Shown piece after piece: positions 8,401-14,621 of a DNA stretch of 18,975 nucleotides (its first letter is position 1; each line of letters opens with the position of its first letter). A program made the translations under genes and the position numbers. Origin of the DNA: an uncultured Selenomonadales bacterium. Lineage in GTDB: Bacteria; Bacillota; Negativicutes; Selenomonadales; Selenomonadaceae. Under the pieces are notes generated by a model. It worked only from the letters and a program-made list of their open reading frames with translations. It made no database searches and was not told the DNA's origin. The DNA lies in assembly GCA_937910665.1 (NCBI GenBank), contig CALEPR010000070.1, positions 1 to 18,975 of the forward strand, given 5' to 3'.

Positions 8401-8656
8401 CTGTGTCGTCAGAGTTCGAGGACATATAGTCCATTCCTTGAGTACCATTAACTTGGTCTTCGATAACCTGCGCGACAGTCTGATTTACAACTTCAGCATT
8501 CGCGCCTGTGTAAGTTGCGCTGACTGAAACTGTCGGCGGAGAAATTTGCGGATACTGCGCGATTGGAAGTTGAACGCCTGCCAAAATGCCGACCAAAACA
8601 ATTATCAAGGAAATGACGATCGCAAAAATTGGTCTGTGAATAAAAAACTTTGCCAC
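5498..8656 (-). CDS. acrB: RND efflux transporter of the HAE1/AcrB family
   Basis: A 1052-residue inner-membrane drug/proton antiporter and the pump subunit of a tripartite efflux complex. Length and layout match AcrB: an N-terminal membrane helix (MAKFFIHRPIFAIVISLIIV), two large periplasmic loops, and two bundles of membrane helices. The proton-relay Asp pair is at D407-D408 (GLVVDDAIVVIENVE), exactly the E. coli numbering. The relay Lys is K951 (GLAAKNAILIVEFAK), and the conserved Arg is R983 (RLRPILMTS). A short extra stretch (about 915-936, EYGLSIIEGLFGIQNAGLQN) before the relay Lys accounts for the shift from E. coli K940. The start is GTG with GGAGG 7 bases upstream. The gap to the upstream adaptor gene is only 12 bases and contains this ribosome site. 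No outer-membrane channel gene (TolC/OprM) follows before the terminator, so that partner must be encoded elsewhere. The substrate cannot be read from the sequence. Confidence 0.95.
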   Translation of the reverse strand: MAKFFIHRPIFAIVISLIIVLVGILAGVQLPIAQYPQISPPTVSVSATYTGANAEVVNQTVAQVIEDQVNGTQGMDYMSSNSDDTGRYSLSVVFEVGTDGDMDSVKVQNNVAVANPSLPSTVQAVGVTTKKASNDMAMMLSMYSPDGTYDRAFMKNYSDIYFMDEVKRVEGVGSVQVFGADYSMRVWLNPDKLAAVDLTIGQVVSAITEQNQQAAAGTIGSMPLANGQEKQYTGKLQGRLTTVEEFGDIILKSDGEGGFVRLKDVARIETGQKFYNIISKYNGSPAVGFGIQLTSDANAMTTVAEVKRIIEREKTKLPPGLAVAQVFDSTDYIRESITEVVHTFVEALILVVIVIFVFLQSWRATIIPLLAVPVSLIGTFAAFILLDFSINTLTLFAMVLAIGLVVDDAIVVIENVEKHMEEGLEPVDATERAMDEVQGPVVAIAFVLAAVFIPVAFLGGMTGVLYRQFALTIVVSMGLSAFIALTLTPALCAMMLKPHSRDEKKTGLLDRFFGAFNNWFDRTKNRYVKFVGAFINRARYAFLFLLIIGILTGVVFTRMPSTFVPDEDQGFFMTSISLPEGTSMNHTQETVERLAGHVMKEMPGLNACMYMTGFDIMSFGSKPSAGMIVCSLKSWSQRDVSVTQCVGKMFQLGAMYAPEARVIAFNMPALPGLGTVGGWSLQLQDMAGHTNEELNEIAQRIVVKANQRPELQGVRTTFSINSPTVEYEIDREKIKQLGVSMSDVFTALQVNFGGMQVNDFNQFGRTYKVMLQSDIMYRTEADSAKFLFVKGDNGQKVALDTLVTPKLSTGPTQISRFNGTRAVQFQGNAGQGYSSGQAMNAIEEVVREEGGSGFNVEWSGQSREERKASSSTLQVLALALVFVFLMLAALYESWTVPFAVLLTVPTGIFGAVVSEYGLSIIEGLFGIQNAGLQNSVYMQIGVITIIGLAAKNAILIVEFAKVRVDRGMRPVKAAIEAADLRLRPILMTSLAFIIGCLPLAMAHGAGAAARNSMGTAVVGGMCFATCLGIFLIPVLYVIVVWVSLKLAGKKAE

Positions 8657-8668
8657 GTCGTCGCCTCC

Positions 8669-9907
8669 TTATTGCTGATTCACATTGCCGGGCGCATTAG
8701 CATTTCCGCTTGTCGCATTGTTGATTGTATCGGCTGAGTATGGCGTTGTGACATTAACTAAAGTAAAGCCCATTTCGCCCGGTGTGACTTCTGTAATTGC
8801 AAGATCCATTCCTTCCTGCAAACTTGTCAAACCTTCAACAACAACTTTGTCAGTCGATTTCAAACCGCTCGTGACGATATAATAACTGCCGACTTGCTGA
8901 CCGAGTTCAACAGTCTGCGCTTTCGATTTTCCGTCCTCGCCGACGAGCATGACAAAAGATTTTCCCAATAACTGCTGAATTGCGCGCTGAGGAACTAAAA
9001 TTGCATTTGGAACTGTTTCGCCGCTGAGTTTGACACGCGCAAACATTCCCGGCATCAAAAGTCCGCTCTGATTCGGAAAAACCGCTTTCATGACAAGTGA
9101 ACCTGTATTGTTTGCAAGTTCTCTGTCCGTTTCGACGACGCGACCTTCAAAAGGATATTCCTTTCCGTCCGCGAGAGTAATTGTCGCCGTCATTGGATTG
9201 TGATCTGCTTGCATCGCCTGAATTGTCATGAATTTTAAATATTCATTTTCGCTGATCGTGAACTGCGCAAAAATTGGATTGATTGAACCGATTGAAACAA
9301 GTGTAGTTGCTCCGGCCGTTACAAAAGTTCCGGGCGCAACATCATCAACGCCGAGTTGACCAGACATTGGCGCATATATATTTGTGTCTGACAGATTTTC
9401 TCTCGCAAGTCGAATTGCCGCTTGCTTGACACCGACTGCCGCCTCATAAGATCTGACAGCCGCCTCTTGAGTTGTGACAGTTTGTTCGGCGATTGCATTT
9501 TCCTGCAACAACAGCTGATAGCGTTGCAAGTCGATTTGTGCATTTCGCAAATTTGCTTCTGTCTGCGCCAAGTCGGCTTGAGCTTGCAAGATTGAAGTTT
9601 CCAACTGTCTGGAGTCAATCTTGTAAAGCAACTGTCCTGCCTGAACAAATTGTCCGCCGACGACAAATTTGTCAACGATTGTGCCGCTGACTTTCGACTG
9701 CACTTTTACTTCGTCGGTGCCGACAAGTTGCCCGGGATATTCGCTTGAAAGTGGAGTGTCGCGTTGGACAACTTTCATAACTTTTACTTGGACGCTTTGA
9801 ACTTGCGCCGCCTTTTGTTGGTTGTCGTCGCCGCAGCCGGTAAAAACTGTCGAAATGACCGCCGTCAAGAGTGCCGTTGTAAGCAGTTTTTGCTTGAAAA
9901 AAGTCAT
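8669..9907 (-). CDS. acrA: RND efflux periplasmic adaptor lipoprotein (AcrA/MexA family)
   Basis: A 412-residue membrane fusion protein that bridges the RND pump to an outer-membrane channel. It has a lipoprotein signal peptide with lipobox FTGC, so Cys25 should be lipidated. A beta-barrel/lipoyl half follows (VKVMKVVQRDTPLSSEYPGQ; GTIVDKFVVGGQFVQAGQLLYKID), then an alpha-helical hairpin rich in Gln, Ala and Leu (about 100-180). The second lipoyl half has the typical IYAPMSGQLGVDDVAPGTFV, and a C-terminal membrane-proximal domain completes it. ATG at 9907 has GGAGGG 6 bases upstream. It is first gene of a two-gene operon with its own promoter; no regulator gene of the TetR, MarR or MerR type is adjacent. 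Confidence 0.93.
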   Translation of the reverse strand: MTFFKQKLLTTALLTAVISTVFTGCGDDNQQKAAQVQSVQVKVMKVVQRDTPLSSEYPGQLVGTDEVKVQSKVSGTIVDKFVVGGQFVQAGQLLYKIDSRQLETSILQAQADLAQTEANLRNAQIDLQRYQLLLQENAIAEQTVTTQEAAVRSYEAAVGVKQAAIRLARENLSDTNIYAPMSGQLGVDDVAPGTFVTAGATTLVSIGSINPIFAQFTISENEYLKFMTIQAMQADHNPMTATITLADGKEYPFEGRVVETDRELANNTGSLVMKAVFPNQSGLLMPGMFARVKLSGETVPNAILVPQRAIQQLLGKSFVMLVGEDGKSKAQTVELGQQVGSYYIVTSGLKSTDKVVVEGLTSLQEGMDLAITEVTPGEMGFTLVNVTTPYSADTINNATSGNANAPGNVNQQ

Positions 9908-9947
9908 ACAATTCCCTCCTAAAAAAATTTTTATAAGTCATAGCAGA

Positions 9948-9976
9948 ATTTTATGATTTTAAAAGGAAAAAGTCAA
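9948..9976 (-). promoter_or_regulatory. Promoter of the acrA-acrB operon
   Basis: On the - strand, TTGACT (9971-9976), 17 bases and TAAAAT (9948-9953) form a near-consensus sigma-70 promoter. Transcription would start near 9941, about 34 bases before the acrA ATG. No clear operator palindrome was seen. Confidence 0.75.
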
Positions 9977-10045
9977 TTATACTTTCAAGGTAAAATAAAC
10001 CTGATTTTCGATTTTAATTTTGCCGGGCACTTCATAAAAAATTTA

Positions 10046-10071
10046 CAAAAAAAATCCTCCGTGCCGGAGAA
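10046..10071 (-). terminator. Terminator after the second ABC permease
   Basis: On the - strand, TTCTCCG and CGGAGGA form a 7-bp stem (one G-T pair) around GCA, followed by eight T residues. It lies just after the permease stop and marks the end of the iron cluster before the acrAB promoter. Confidence 0.7.
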
Positions 10072-10080
10072 AAAATTTTT

Positions 10081-11229
10081 TTATTCGCCGCGCAAAACAA
10101 TCGCGGGATCAACATTTGTAGCAATTCGGACAGGAATTAAACTCGCAACGCCTGTAACCAAAATTGAAAGCGCGACAGAAAAAATTGCAATCGACACTGA
10201 AAAATAAATTCCACGACCAAAAACTTGAATGCTGACACTTTCCGCAAACAGATAGCCCAGTCCGCTTCCCAAAAGTCCGCCGAACGCTCCAAGCAAACAA
10301 CCTTCGCCCAAAAATTCGCGAATAATATTTTCATTCGCCGCGCCCAATGCTTTTTTCAATCCTATTTCTTTTCTGCGCTCCGTGACAACCGCCATCATCG
10401 TCGTCGTTACGCAAATTAAAGTCAAGATTAAAACTATCGCCGTGACAAGCAGAACTAAAATTTGCAGTTTACTCAAAACATTAAATTCAGAATTTGCGAT
10501 TTGCTGAACAAGTTGAGGTTGAACTCCTTCGACTTCGGCAGAAATTTTTTCTTCCAGAGTTTTTAAATTTTCGCCTTCAGCTACCACGCTCAACTGGAGC
10601 AGACCGACTTTGCTAGGCTTTTCGACAGTTTTTTGCATTTCGTCCAAATTTATGAAAGCAAATTCTTCTTCTTTGCCGCCTGTCGAAAAAATTCCGCTCA
10701 CCAAAAATTTTTTCATCGCCGTGCCTTCGCCCGCGCTCAATGTAACTTCTTGACCGATTATGTTTGAAACTTCATAAGGCGAAAATATTTTTGCGACTTC
10801 TGCGCCGAGTAAAATTTCACGCGAATTTTTTTCAGGATACCTGCCTTCAATCTGCCAATAAGGACTAACTTTTTGAAGTTCTTCAAAATCCGTCCCGCCT
10901 GTCAAAATATATTGCTTGTTGATTTCCAATTTTTCATACAGAAACGGAGCCGCGCCGATAATTTCATTTCCTTGTAAAATTTTTTCAACTTCAGAAATTT
11001 TTTCCGAGTCAAAATTTTCCTCATCGCCGGAAGGTATGATTAAAAAATTTGCTCCGTACGCTCTAAATTCGCGCCCGAGTTGTTGTGGAACTTCGCGGTA
11101 AACTGTTATCATTCCTGAAATAATTGTTGCGCCGACTGCCACCGCGATTAACGCGATCAACATTCTCATTCGCCGCCTGAGCAGTGAATAAAAAATCATT
11201 CGCAAAAAAAATTTTATTTTCAAAATCAT
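10081..11229 (-). CDS. FtsX/MacB-type ABC transporter permease (second of the pair)
   Basis: About 382 residues, with one N-terminal membrane helix (MLIALIAVAVGATIISGMITV), a large periplasmic MacB-like domain (about 50-255), and a C-terminal FtsX domain with three helices. The coupling-loop motif ERRKEIGLKKALGAA is clear, and the protein ends VDPAIVLRGE. Such permeases pair with an ATPase to drive periplasmic work by mechanotransmission. In the Campylobacter P19/FTR1 cluster the equivalents are Cj1661/Cj1662. The ATPase gene, expected next, is missing: the acrAB promoter follows instead. The start is uncertain. ATG at 11229 follows GGAGGG too closely, TTG at 11223 is at better distance, and the frame also allows TTG at 11238. 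It is separated from its sister permease by a small antisense-controlled peptide locus. Confidence 0.85.
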   Translation of the reverse strand: MILKIKFFLRMIFYSLLRRRMRMLIALIAVAVGATIISGMITVYREVPQQLGREFRAYGANFLIIPSGDEENFDSEKISEVEKILQGNEIIGAAPFLYEKLEINKQYILTGGTDFEELQKVSPYWQIEGRYPEKNSREILLGAEVAKIFSPYEVSNIIGQEVTLSAGEGTAMKKFLVSGIFSTGGKEEEFAFINLDEMQKTVEKPSKVGLLQLSVVAEGENLKTLEEKISAEVEGVQPQLVQQIANSEFNVLSKLQILVLLVTAIVLILTLICVTTTMMAVVTERRKEIGLKKALGAANENIIREFLGEGCLLGAFGGLLGSGLGYLFAESVSIQVFGRGIYFSVSIAIFSVALSILVTGVASLIPVRIATNVDPAIVLRGE

Positions 11230-11242
11230 TCCCTCCAAAAAC

Positions 11243-11271
11243 TTTTCAAATGAAAATTTTTGTGTTATTTT
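11243..11271 (+). promoter_or_regulatory. Candidate promoter of the small membrane peptide gene
   Basis: TTTTCA (11243-11248), 17 bases, and TATTTT (11266-11271) with an upstream TG (extended -10) give a moderate sigma-70 match. Transcription would start near 11278, leaving a leader of about 50 bases. The region is AT-rich, so chance matches are easy. Confidence 0.4.
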
Positions 11272-11318
11272 ATTTCCGCTATTGTTTCCTCTTTGGTTTT
11301 ATTTTGAACTCGAGAGGA

Positions 11319-11340
11319 GGTGAGTTTTGATGCTCGAAAC
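11319..11340 (+). repeat. Direct repeat copy 1, over the peptide's ribosome site and start codon
   Basis: GGTGAGTTTTG followed by ATGCTCGAAAC. It shares GGTGA and the exact 11-mer ATGCTCGAAAC with the copy at 11512-11532. In this copy the 11-mer begins with the start codon of the peptide gene and GGTGA is the end of its ribosome site. Confidence 0.85.
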
Positions 11341-11419
11341 AATTTTTTCATTTGGCGTAGGAGTTGTTGCCTCAATCATTGGCAGCTACCTTTACGACAA
11401 GTTTTTCAAAAAACAATAG
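11330..11419 (+). CDS. 29-residue hydrophobic peptide, candidate type I toxin
   Basis: The peptide starts MLETIFSFGVGVVASIIGSY and ends with the charged tail YDKFFKKQ. This is a single membrane helix with a basic end, the form shared by Fst, Ldr, TxpA and similar type I toxins. I do not find a clear family signature. The ribosome site AGGAGGTGAG is close to perfect and sits 9 bases before the ATG. The gene is on the + strand, opposite to everything around it, in the gap between two permease genes that are normally adjacent. A convergent antisense promoter, a shared hairpin and a direct repeat covering its start codon surround it (separate entries). Toxicity and membrane insertion are inferred from this form and layout only. 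A non-toxic small membrane protein is the main alternative. Confidence 0.7.
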   Translation: MLETIFSFGVGVVASIIGSYLYDKFFKKQ

Positions 11420-11429
11420 CAGGTAATCC

Positions 11430-11458
11430 GCTTTAATCGAACACCACTTGATTAAAGC
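11430..11458. other. Hairpin in the peptide mRNA 3' region
   Basis: GCTTTAATC and GATTAAAGC form a perfect 9-bp stem with loop GAACACCACTT. The loop shares ACACCAC with the loop of the next hairpin (11473-11497), so the antisense RNA loop, containing GUGGUGU, could pair with both. Confidence 0.6.
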
Positions 11459-11459
11459 A

Positions 11460-11511
11460 AAACAAAACTCCCACGACGATACACCACATTCGCTCGAGGG
11501 AGTTTTTGTTT
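11460..11511. terminator. Shared bidirectional terminator hairpin of the sense and antisense RNAs
   Basis: AAACAAAACTCCC pairs with GGGAGTTTTTGTTT (one bulged T) around a 25-base loop. In the - direction the right arm is GGGAGTTTTGTTT followed by TGCTTTAATC; in the + direction the arm itself is T-rich. Both convergent transcripts would end here and overlap by the length of the hairpin. Confidence 0.7.
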
Positions 11512-11532
11512 GGTGAATTCTATGCTCGAAAC
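11512..11532 (+). repeat. Direct repeat copy 2, at the 5' end of the antisense RNA
   Basis: GGTGAATTCT followed by ATGCTCGAAAC, repeating the ribosome site and start of the peptide gene 192 bases downstream. The frame opened here (MLET...) stops after ten residues, so it is not a gene. Its value is that the antisense strand carries the complement near its 5' end. Confidence 0.85.
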
Positions 11533-11554
11533 TTTGATTCTCCATACATTTTGA

Positions 11555-11583
11555 ATACTACCACAAGCGAATTTTTTTTTCAA
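11555..11583 (-). promoter_or_regulatory. Promoter of the antisense RNA
   Basis: On the - strand, TTGAAA (11578-11583), exactly 17 bases, and TAGTAT (11555-11560) with an extended -10 TGG. It points left, into the antisense RNA and, beyond the hairpin, to the second permease gene. Read-through could therefore also supply that gene. Confidence 0.7.
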
Positions 11584-11592
11584 CTTAAAAAT

Positions 11593-12849
11593 TTATCTCC
11601 CGTGCAAAACTTCCGCAGGTTGCAAGGACAATAACATTCTGATTGCCGGGACGCTGCCGACAAGCAAAACCAAAATCATTAAAATTGTTACAATCGGAGC
11701 CACCGCAACATTATTCGCTATCGCCGAACCGAAAACTGTAACGCCAATCGCCTGAGATAATCCCAAACTGACAAAATATCCCAACGCTCCGCCGACGCAA
11801 CCCGCTATAAAAATTTCTGCCAAAACTAAAAGTATCACGCCTAAATTTGTAGCACCTATTGCTTTTAAAAGTCCAAGCTCTCGCGAACGCTCCATAATAT
11901 TTGCGCTGACTAAATTTGAAACTCCAAGCGCGGTCGAAAGCAAACTCAAAACTGTTATCAAAAGCATCAGCAGTTGCGTTTTTTCCAAAATTTTTCCTTC
12001 CGACTCCGCAATTTGTCTGACAGGTCGCGCAGAAGAATTTTGAATAACTTCCTCAATCTGATAAGCTATCGCGCTGACGTAAGCTGTGCAGTACCAAATT
12101 TCTTTTTCTTGCTGCGAAAGTAAATCGGGATTAGCCGCCGCCTTTCTCGCCAAATCATTTTCAGGAGTTGTAATTGCGCTGACTTCGATTGAATCAATTT
12201 TTCCCGACAAGTTCAAAATTTTTTGCATCGCCGACAAGTTCAGAAAAATTTTTCCGTCCTCCTCGCCGCCGCTCGACAAAATTCCCGCAACTTTATAATT
12301 CGCTCCGCTAAAATTTATTTCGTCTCCGACTTTGAAATTATTTTCTTCAGCAATTTTTTTCCCAACAAGAATTTCATTCGCATCCTCCGCAGGAAAATTT
12401 CCTTCGACTTGCCACCAAGATTTCATTTCGACAATTCCTGTAGAAAAATTTTCTCCTGTCGGCAAATTCATTTCGTGATTGAACCAAGTTCCGACGGCAG
12501 AAAAATTTTTGTCGCCAATTTTAATTTCGCCTTCCAAACTCGGCGCGAAGGCGACAATATTATTTGTCCAGAAAATTGTTTTAATCTTTCCCAAGTCGGA
12601 CTCATTCAAAAAATTTTTGTGATCAGTTTCGTCCACTCCGTAAATATCTTTCAAGACTGCAGAATTTTTCGGCGTGACGACTATGTTTGCTCCGTACGCT
12701 TTTAATTCTTGGTTGACCTTATCGCCAACGTCAAACATTACATTTAACATCGCCGCCGCCAATGAAACGCCAAGAGCGACGGTCAGCGCGATAAGCGCAA
12801 ATCTGTTTCGCTGTCGATACAATGCGCCTTTTATCATTTGCCAAAACAT
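11593..12849 (-). CDS. FtsX/MacB-type ABC transporter permease (first of the pair)
   Basis: 418 residues with the MacB/FtsX layout: an N-terminal helix (RFALIALTVALGVSLAAAMLNVMF), a periplasmic domain of about 240 residues, and three C-terminal helices. The FtsX motif ERSRELGLLKAIGAT is present, and the protein ends QPAEVLHGR, parallel to VDPAIVLRGE in its sister, as expected for two related subunits. Start ATG at 12849 has GGTGAGG upstream at good distance. It lies only 6 bases after the stop of the small cytochrome-like gene, so it is cotranscribed with the iron cluster. In the Campylobacter P19 system such permeases are thought to help pass iron or electrons across the inner membrane together with an ATPase; no ATPase is encoded in this window. 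Confidence 0.87.
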   Translation of the reverse strand: MFWQMIKGALYRQRNRFALIALTVALGVSLAAAMLNVMFDVGDKVNQELKAYGANIVVTPKNSAVLKDIYGVDETDHKNFLNESDLGKIKTIFWTNNIVAFAPSLEGEIKIGDKNFSAVGTWFNHEMNLPTGENFSTGIVEMKSWWQVEGNFPAEDANEILVGKKIAEENNFKVGDEINFSGANYKVAGILSSGGEEDGKIFLNLSAMQKILNLSGKIDSIEVSAITTPENDLARKAAANPDLLSQQEKEIWYCTAYVSAIAYQIEEVIQNSSARPVRQIAESEGKILEKTQLLMLLITVLSLLSTALGVSNLVSANIMERSRELGLLKAIGATNLGVILLVLAEIFIAGCVGGALGYFVSLGLSQAIGVTVFGSAIANNVAVAPIVTILMILVLLVGSVPAIRMLLSLQPAEVLHGR

Positions 12850-12855
12850 TTTTCC

Positions 12856-13086
12856 TCACCGCCTAAAAATTTTTTTCGCTGTCGATTTAATCCAGTCGAA
12901 GTGCCAAGCAAGATGCAAAATTACTCCTATCGCCATTACATAGCCGCAGTAAATGTGAGCCAGCTTGAAAGGTCTTCGCATTTCCTTGCCGCCGGGTATC
13001 AAGTGAAAGTCCATCATAATTCCTGTGACAAAACAAATTATTGCCGCAATAAAAAGTACTGTGTCCAGTGTAAAATTTTTTTTCAT
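12856..13086 (-). CDS. Small two-helix membrane protein, DUF4405-like cytochrome candidate
   Basis: 76 residues with two membrane helices (about 9-26 and 43-60) joined by a short loop (FHLIPGGKEMRRPFKLAH). Histidines at 28, 44, 58 and 62, with the ending GYVMAIGVILHLAWHFDWIK, resemble the heme-coordinating pattern of DUF4405 (flavinylation-associated cytochrome-like) proteins. In this neighbourhood a role in carrying electrons across the membrane for periplasmic iron reduction is plausible, but that is inference. A GAAGG ribosome site precedes the ATG. It sits between the DUF2318 protein and the first permease with short gaps. The family assignment rests on pattern only. Confidence 0.65.
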   Translation of the reverse strand: MKKNFTLDTVLFIAAIICFVTGIMMDFHLIPGGKEMRRPFKLAHIYCGYVMAIGVILHLAWHFDWIKSTAKKIFRR

Positions 13087-13136
13087 TTAATCATTCCTTC
13101 TTTAGGTGGCAAGAATTTTTTAACCCTTTCCCCTTA

Positions 13137-14387
13137 TCACTTAAAAATTTTTGCATTTTTTTCCAGCTCGGCTTGAGGAATTTTTAATTTTCCTTCCTCA
13201 ATTCTGTATTCGACAGGAATGGGATTGCAACCGCCTTTTGTTCCAATCGTCGCCTTGTTCATCTGCACGTCACAAAGTTTGCAAATAACTTGATTGTCGC
13301 GCTCATAATAACCTGTTGCTCCGCAAATTTCGCAAGCGTCCAGACCAACGCCGTAAGCACTGCCGCCTTTCAAAATTACAATGTAACGAACATTTTCGCC
13401 GGTCGAGGCGTGATAAACAAATCTGTGCAAGTGTCCGTCCTTGACAGTTTCCAAGTCAACATCAACCCAACCTGCCGACGCTTGAACAGGAACTGCAGGA
13501 ACAATTTCAGCTTGCTTGTTGGCAACATAACTTCCGGCAGTCGAAGAAGTAGTCATTAAAATCAGCGCGATAATAACGCCTGTACCCCAACGTCTTTTGT
13601 GAATTGCACCAGCTAAAATTTTTCTGTACTCGGCAGGATTATATTCAGGAAGTCTTTCAGGTTTCGGCTGAGAAAATAAAGTTATCGGCAAAATTAAAAT
13701 CGCGGCGAAGATAATAAAAATTAACATTCCGGAATTATTTATAATCGGCGACATTAAATCCATCCAAAAATCTCCGCTCAAAACTCGATGCGCCATTAAA
13801 ATCTGAATCAATAAAATAAATTGCTGAATCATACAGGCGGCAAACTGAACGACGCAGACAAATTTTAATCTTGAATTGTTGAGTGCGTCTGCCGACTTGT
13901 AAACTAAAAAACTGCTGATAAATGCAAAAAGTGCGCCGCAAACAAAGCCACCAATTTTTGTAGCGAAGTTAATATCAAAATAATTTCCGACAGCTGCCCT
14001 GACTGAACCGACAGGAATCAGCCACAATTCAAAGCCGTGATATAAAAATAAAGCAAAAGCAACGGCGGCGAGCGAAAATCTTAAAATCTTGTCGTCAGAT
14101 TGACCTTTAATGTTGAAAAGTTTTAAAAGTATTCCGATTTCTCCGACAAGCGCAATAAAAGTTACAAAGCCCTCCAAAACTTCGCGACTGATAGCATTTC
14201 TGGTACCGACGCGGACGGCGACAAAAAATATTGACAGCCAAAATCCCCACTTCAGCGCAGTGCGAAAAGTTTTCCTGAAAATTTCTGAAGGAAGACGATT
14301 TAAAATTACAAGCAAAATCGCGAGCGGCACACCCAGCGTTAAACCTTCCTCCATTGCCGGAATAAATTGCTGTAAAAAAAGTTGCAA
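13137..14387 (-). CDS. DUF2318 membrane Fe-S protein of the P19/FTR1 iron system
   Basis: 416 residues. About eight membrane helices cover residues 1-290. They contain an FTR1-like motif REVLEGF (68-74), so the membrane half may be a diverged iron permease. A periplasmic C-terminal domain carries CEIC (352-355), CKLC (369-372) and Cys387, the cysteine set of the DUF2318 family, which suits an Fe-S cluster or metal site. The Campylobacter counterpart is Cj1660, in the same order after P19. A role in reducing or passing periplasmic iron is known only by association. The start is TTG at 14387, supported by GGGAG 8 bases upstream; no ATG fits. A 234-base gap with a hairpin and a repeat separates it from the P19 gene. 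Confidence 0.85.
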   Translation of the reverse strand: MQLFLQQFIPAMEEGLTLGVPLAILLVILNRLPSEIFRKTFRTALKWGFWLSIFFVAVRVGTRNAISREVLEGFVTFIALVGEIGILLKLFNIKGQSDDKILRFSLAAVAFALFLYHGFELWLIPVGSVRAAVGNYFDINFATKIGGFVCGALFAFISSFLVYKSADALNNSRLKFVCVVQFAACMIQQFILLIQILMAHRVLSGDFWMDLMSPIINNSGMLIFIIFAAILILPITLFSQPKPERLPEYNPAEYRKILAGAIHKRRWGTGVIIALILMTTSSTAGSYVANKQAEIVPAVPVQASAGWVDVDLETVKDGHLHRFVYHASTGENVRYIVILKGGSAYGVGLDACEICGATGYYERDNQVICKLCDVQMNKATIGTKGGCNPIPVEYRIEEGKLKIPQAELEKNAKIFK

Positions 14388-14403
14388 ATAAATTTCTCCC
14401 TTC

Positions 14404-14500
14404 AGTCGAAATTAGTCGTTAGTTACTGAGTTGTTAGTTTTTAGATTTTTGATAGTTTTTCTAAAAAAATAACTTTTAATCACCAGCTACTAAAAGTCAA
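14404..14500. repeat. Intergenic AT-rich repeat, copy E (diverged)
   Basis: Contains GTTAGTTACTGAGTTGTTAG, then TTTTTAGATTTTTGATAG, then AGCTACTAAAAG. These are the same building blocks as the repeats at 15224, 16508, 16959 and 17714. The eleven bases AATAACTTTTA at 14468-14478 recur at 14542-14552. Confidence 0.5.
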
Positions 14501-14501
14501 C

Positions 14502-14543
14502 TTTTCCCTGCCGCAAAAAAATTTAAATTCGTGGCAGGGAAAA
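14502..14543. other. Hairpin between the P19 and DUF2318 genes
   Basis: TTTTCCCTGCC and GGCAGGGAAAA form a perfect 11-bp stem around a 20-base AT-rich loop. No T-run follows on the - strand, so it is more likely an mRNA processing or stability structure than a terminator. It could make P19 more abundant than the downstream membrane proteins. Confidence 0.55.
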
Positions 14544-14621
14544 TAACTTTTATGATAAACAGTAACTGTGAAAATTTTTATTATTTTGCAAGAGTGCAGG
14601 AGTAAAAATTTGTAAATTTAA

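Larger units (their letters stand above)
11453..11548 (-). ncRNA. Predicted antisense RNA (type I antitoxin candidate)
   Basis: A strong - strand promoter should start an RNA near 11548. It would read through the complement of direct repeat copy 2, then fold the hairpin at 11460-11511 and end in the T-rich sequence just beyond it, giving about 95 nt. Its 5' part contains GUUUCGAGCAU, which pairs perfectly over 11 bases with the start codon region of the peptide mRNA, and UCACC, which can pair with its ribosome site. It also overlaps the 3' end of the peptide mRNA through the shared hairpin. This is the arrangement of RNAII in Fst/par loci. The RNA is predicted, not observed. Confidence 0.6.

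Noticed and set aside
11522..11554. Ten-codon frame starting MLET, a possible second peptide gene
   Set aside because: It lacks a hydrophobic segment of useful length and stops at once. The repeat is better explained as an antisense pairing site.
14502..14543. Terminator between the P19 and DUF2318 genes
   Set aside because: The stem is strong but is not followed by a T-run on the transcribed strand.
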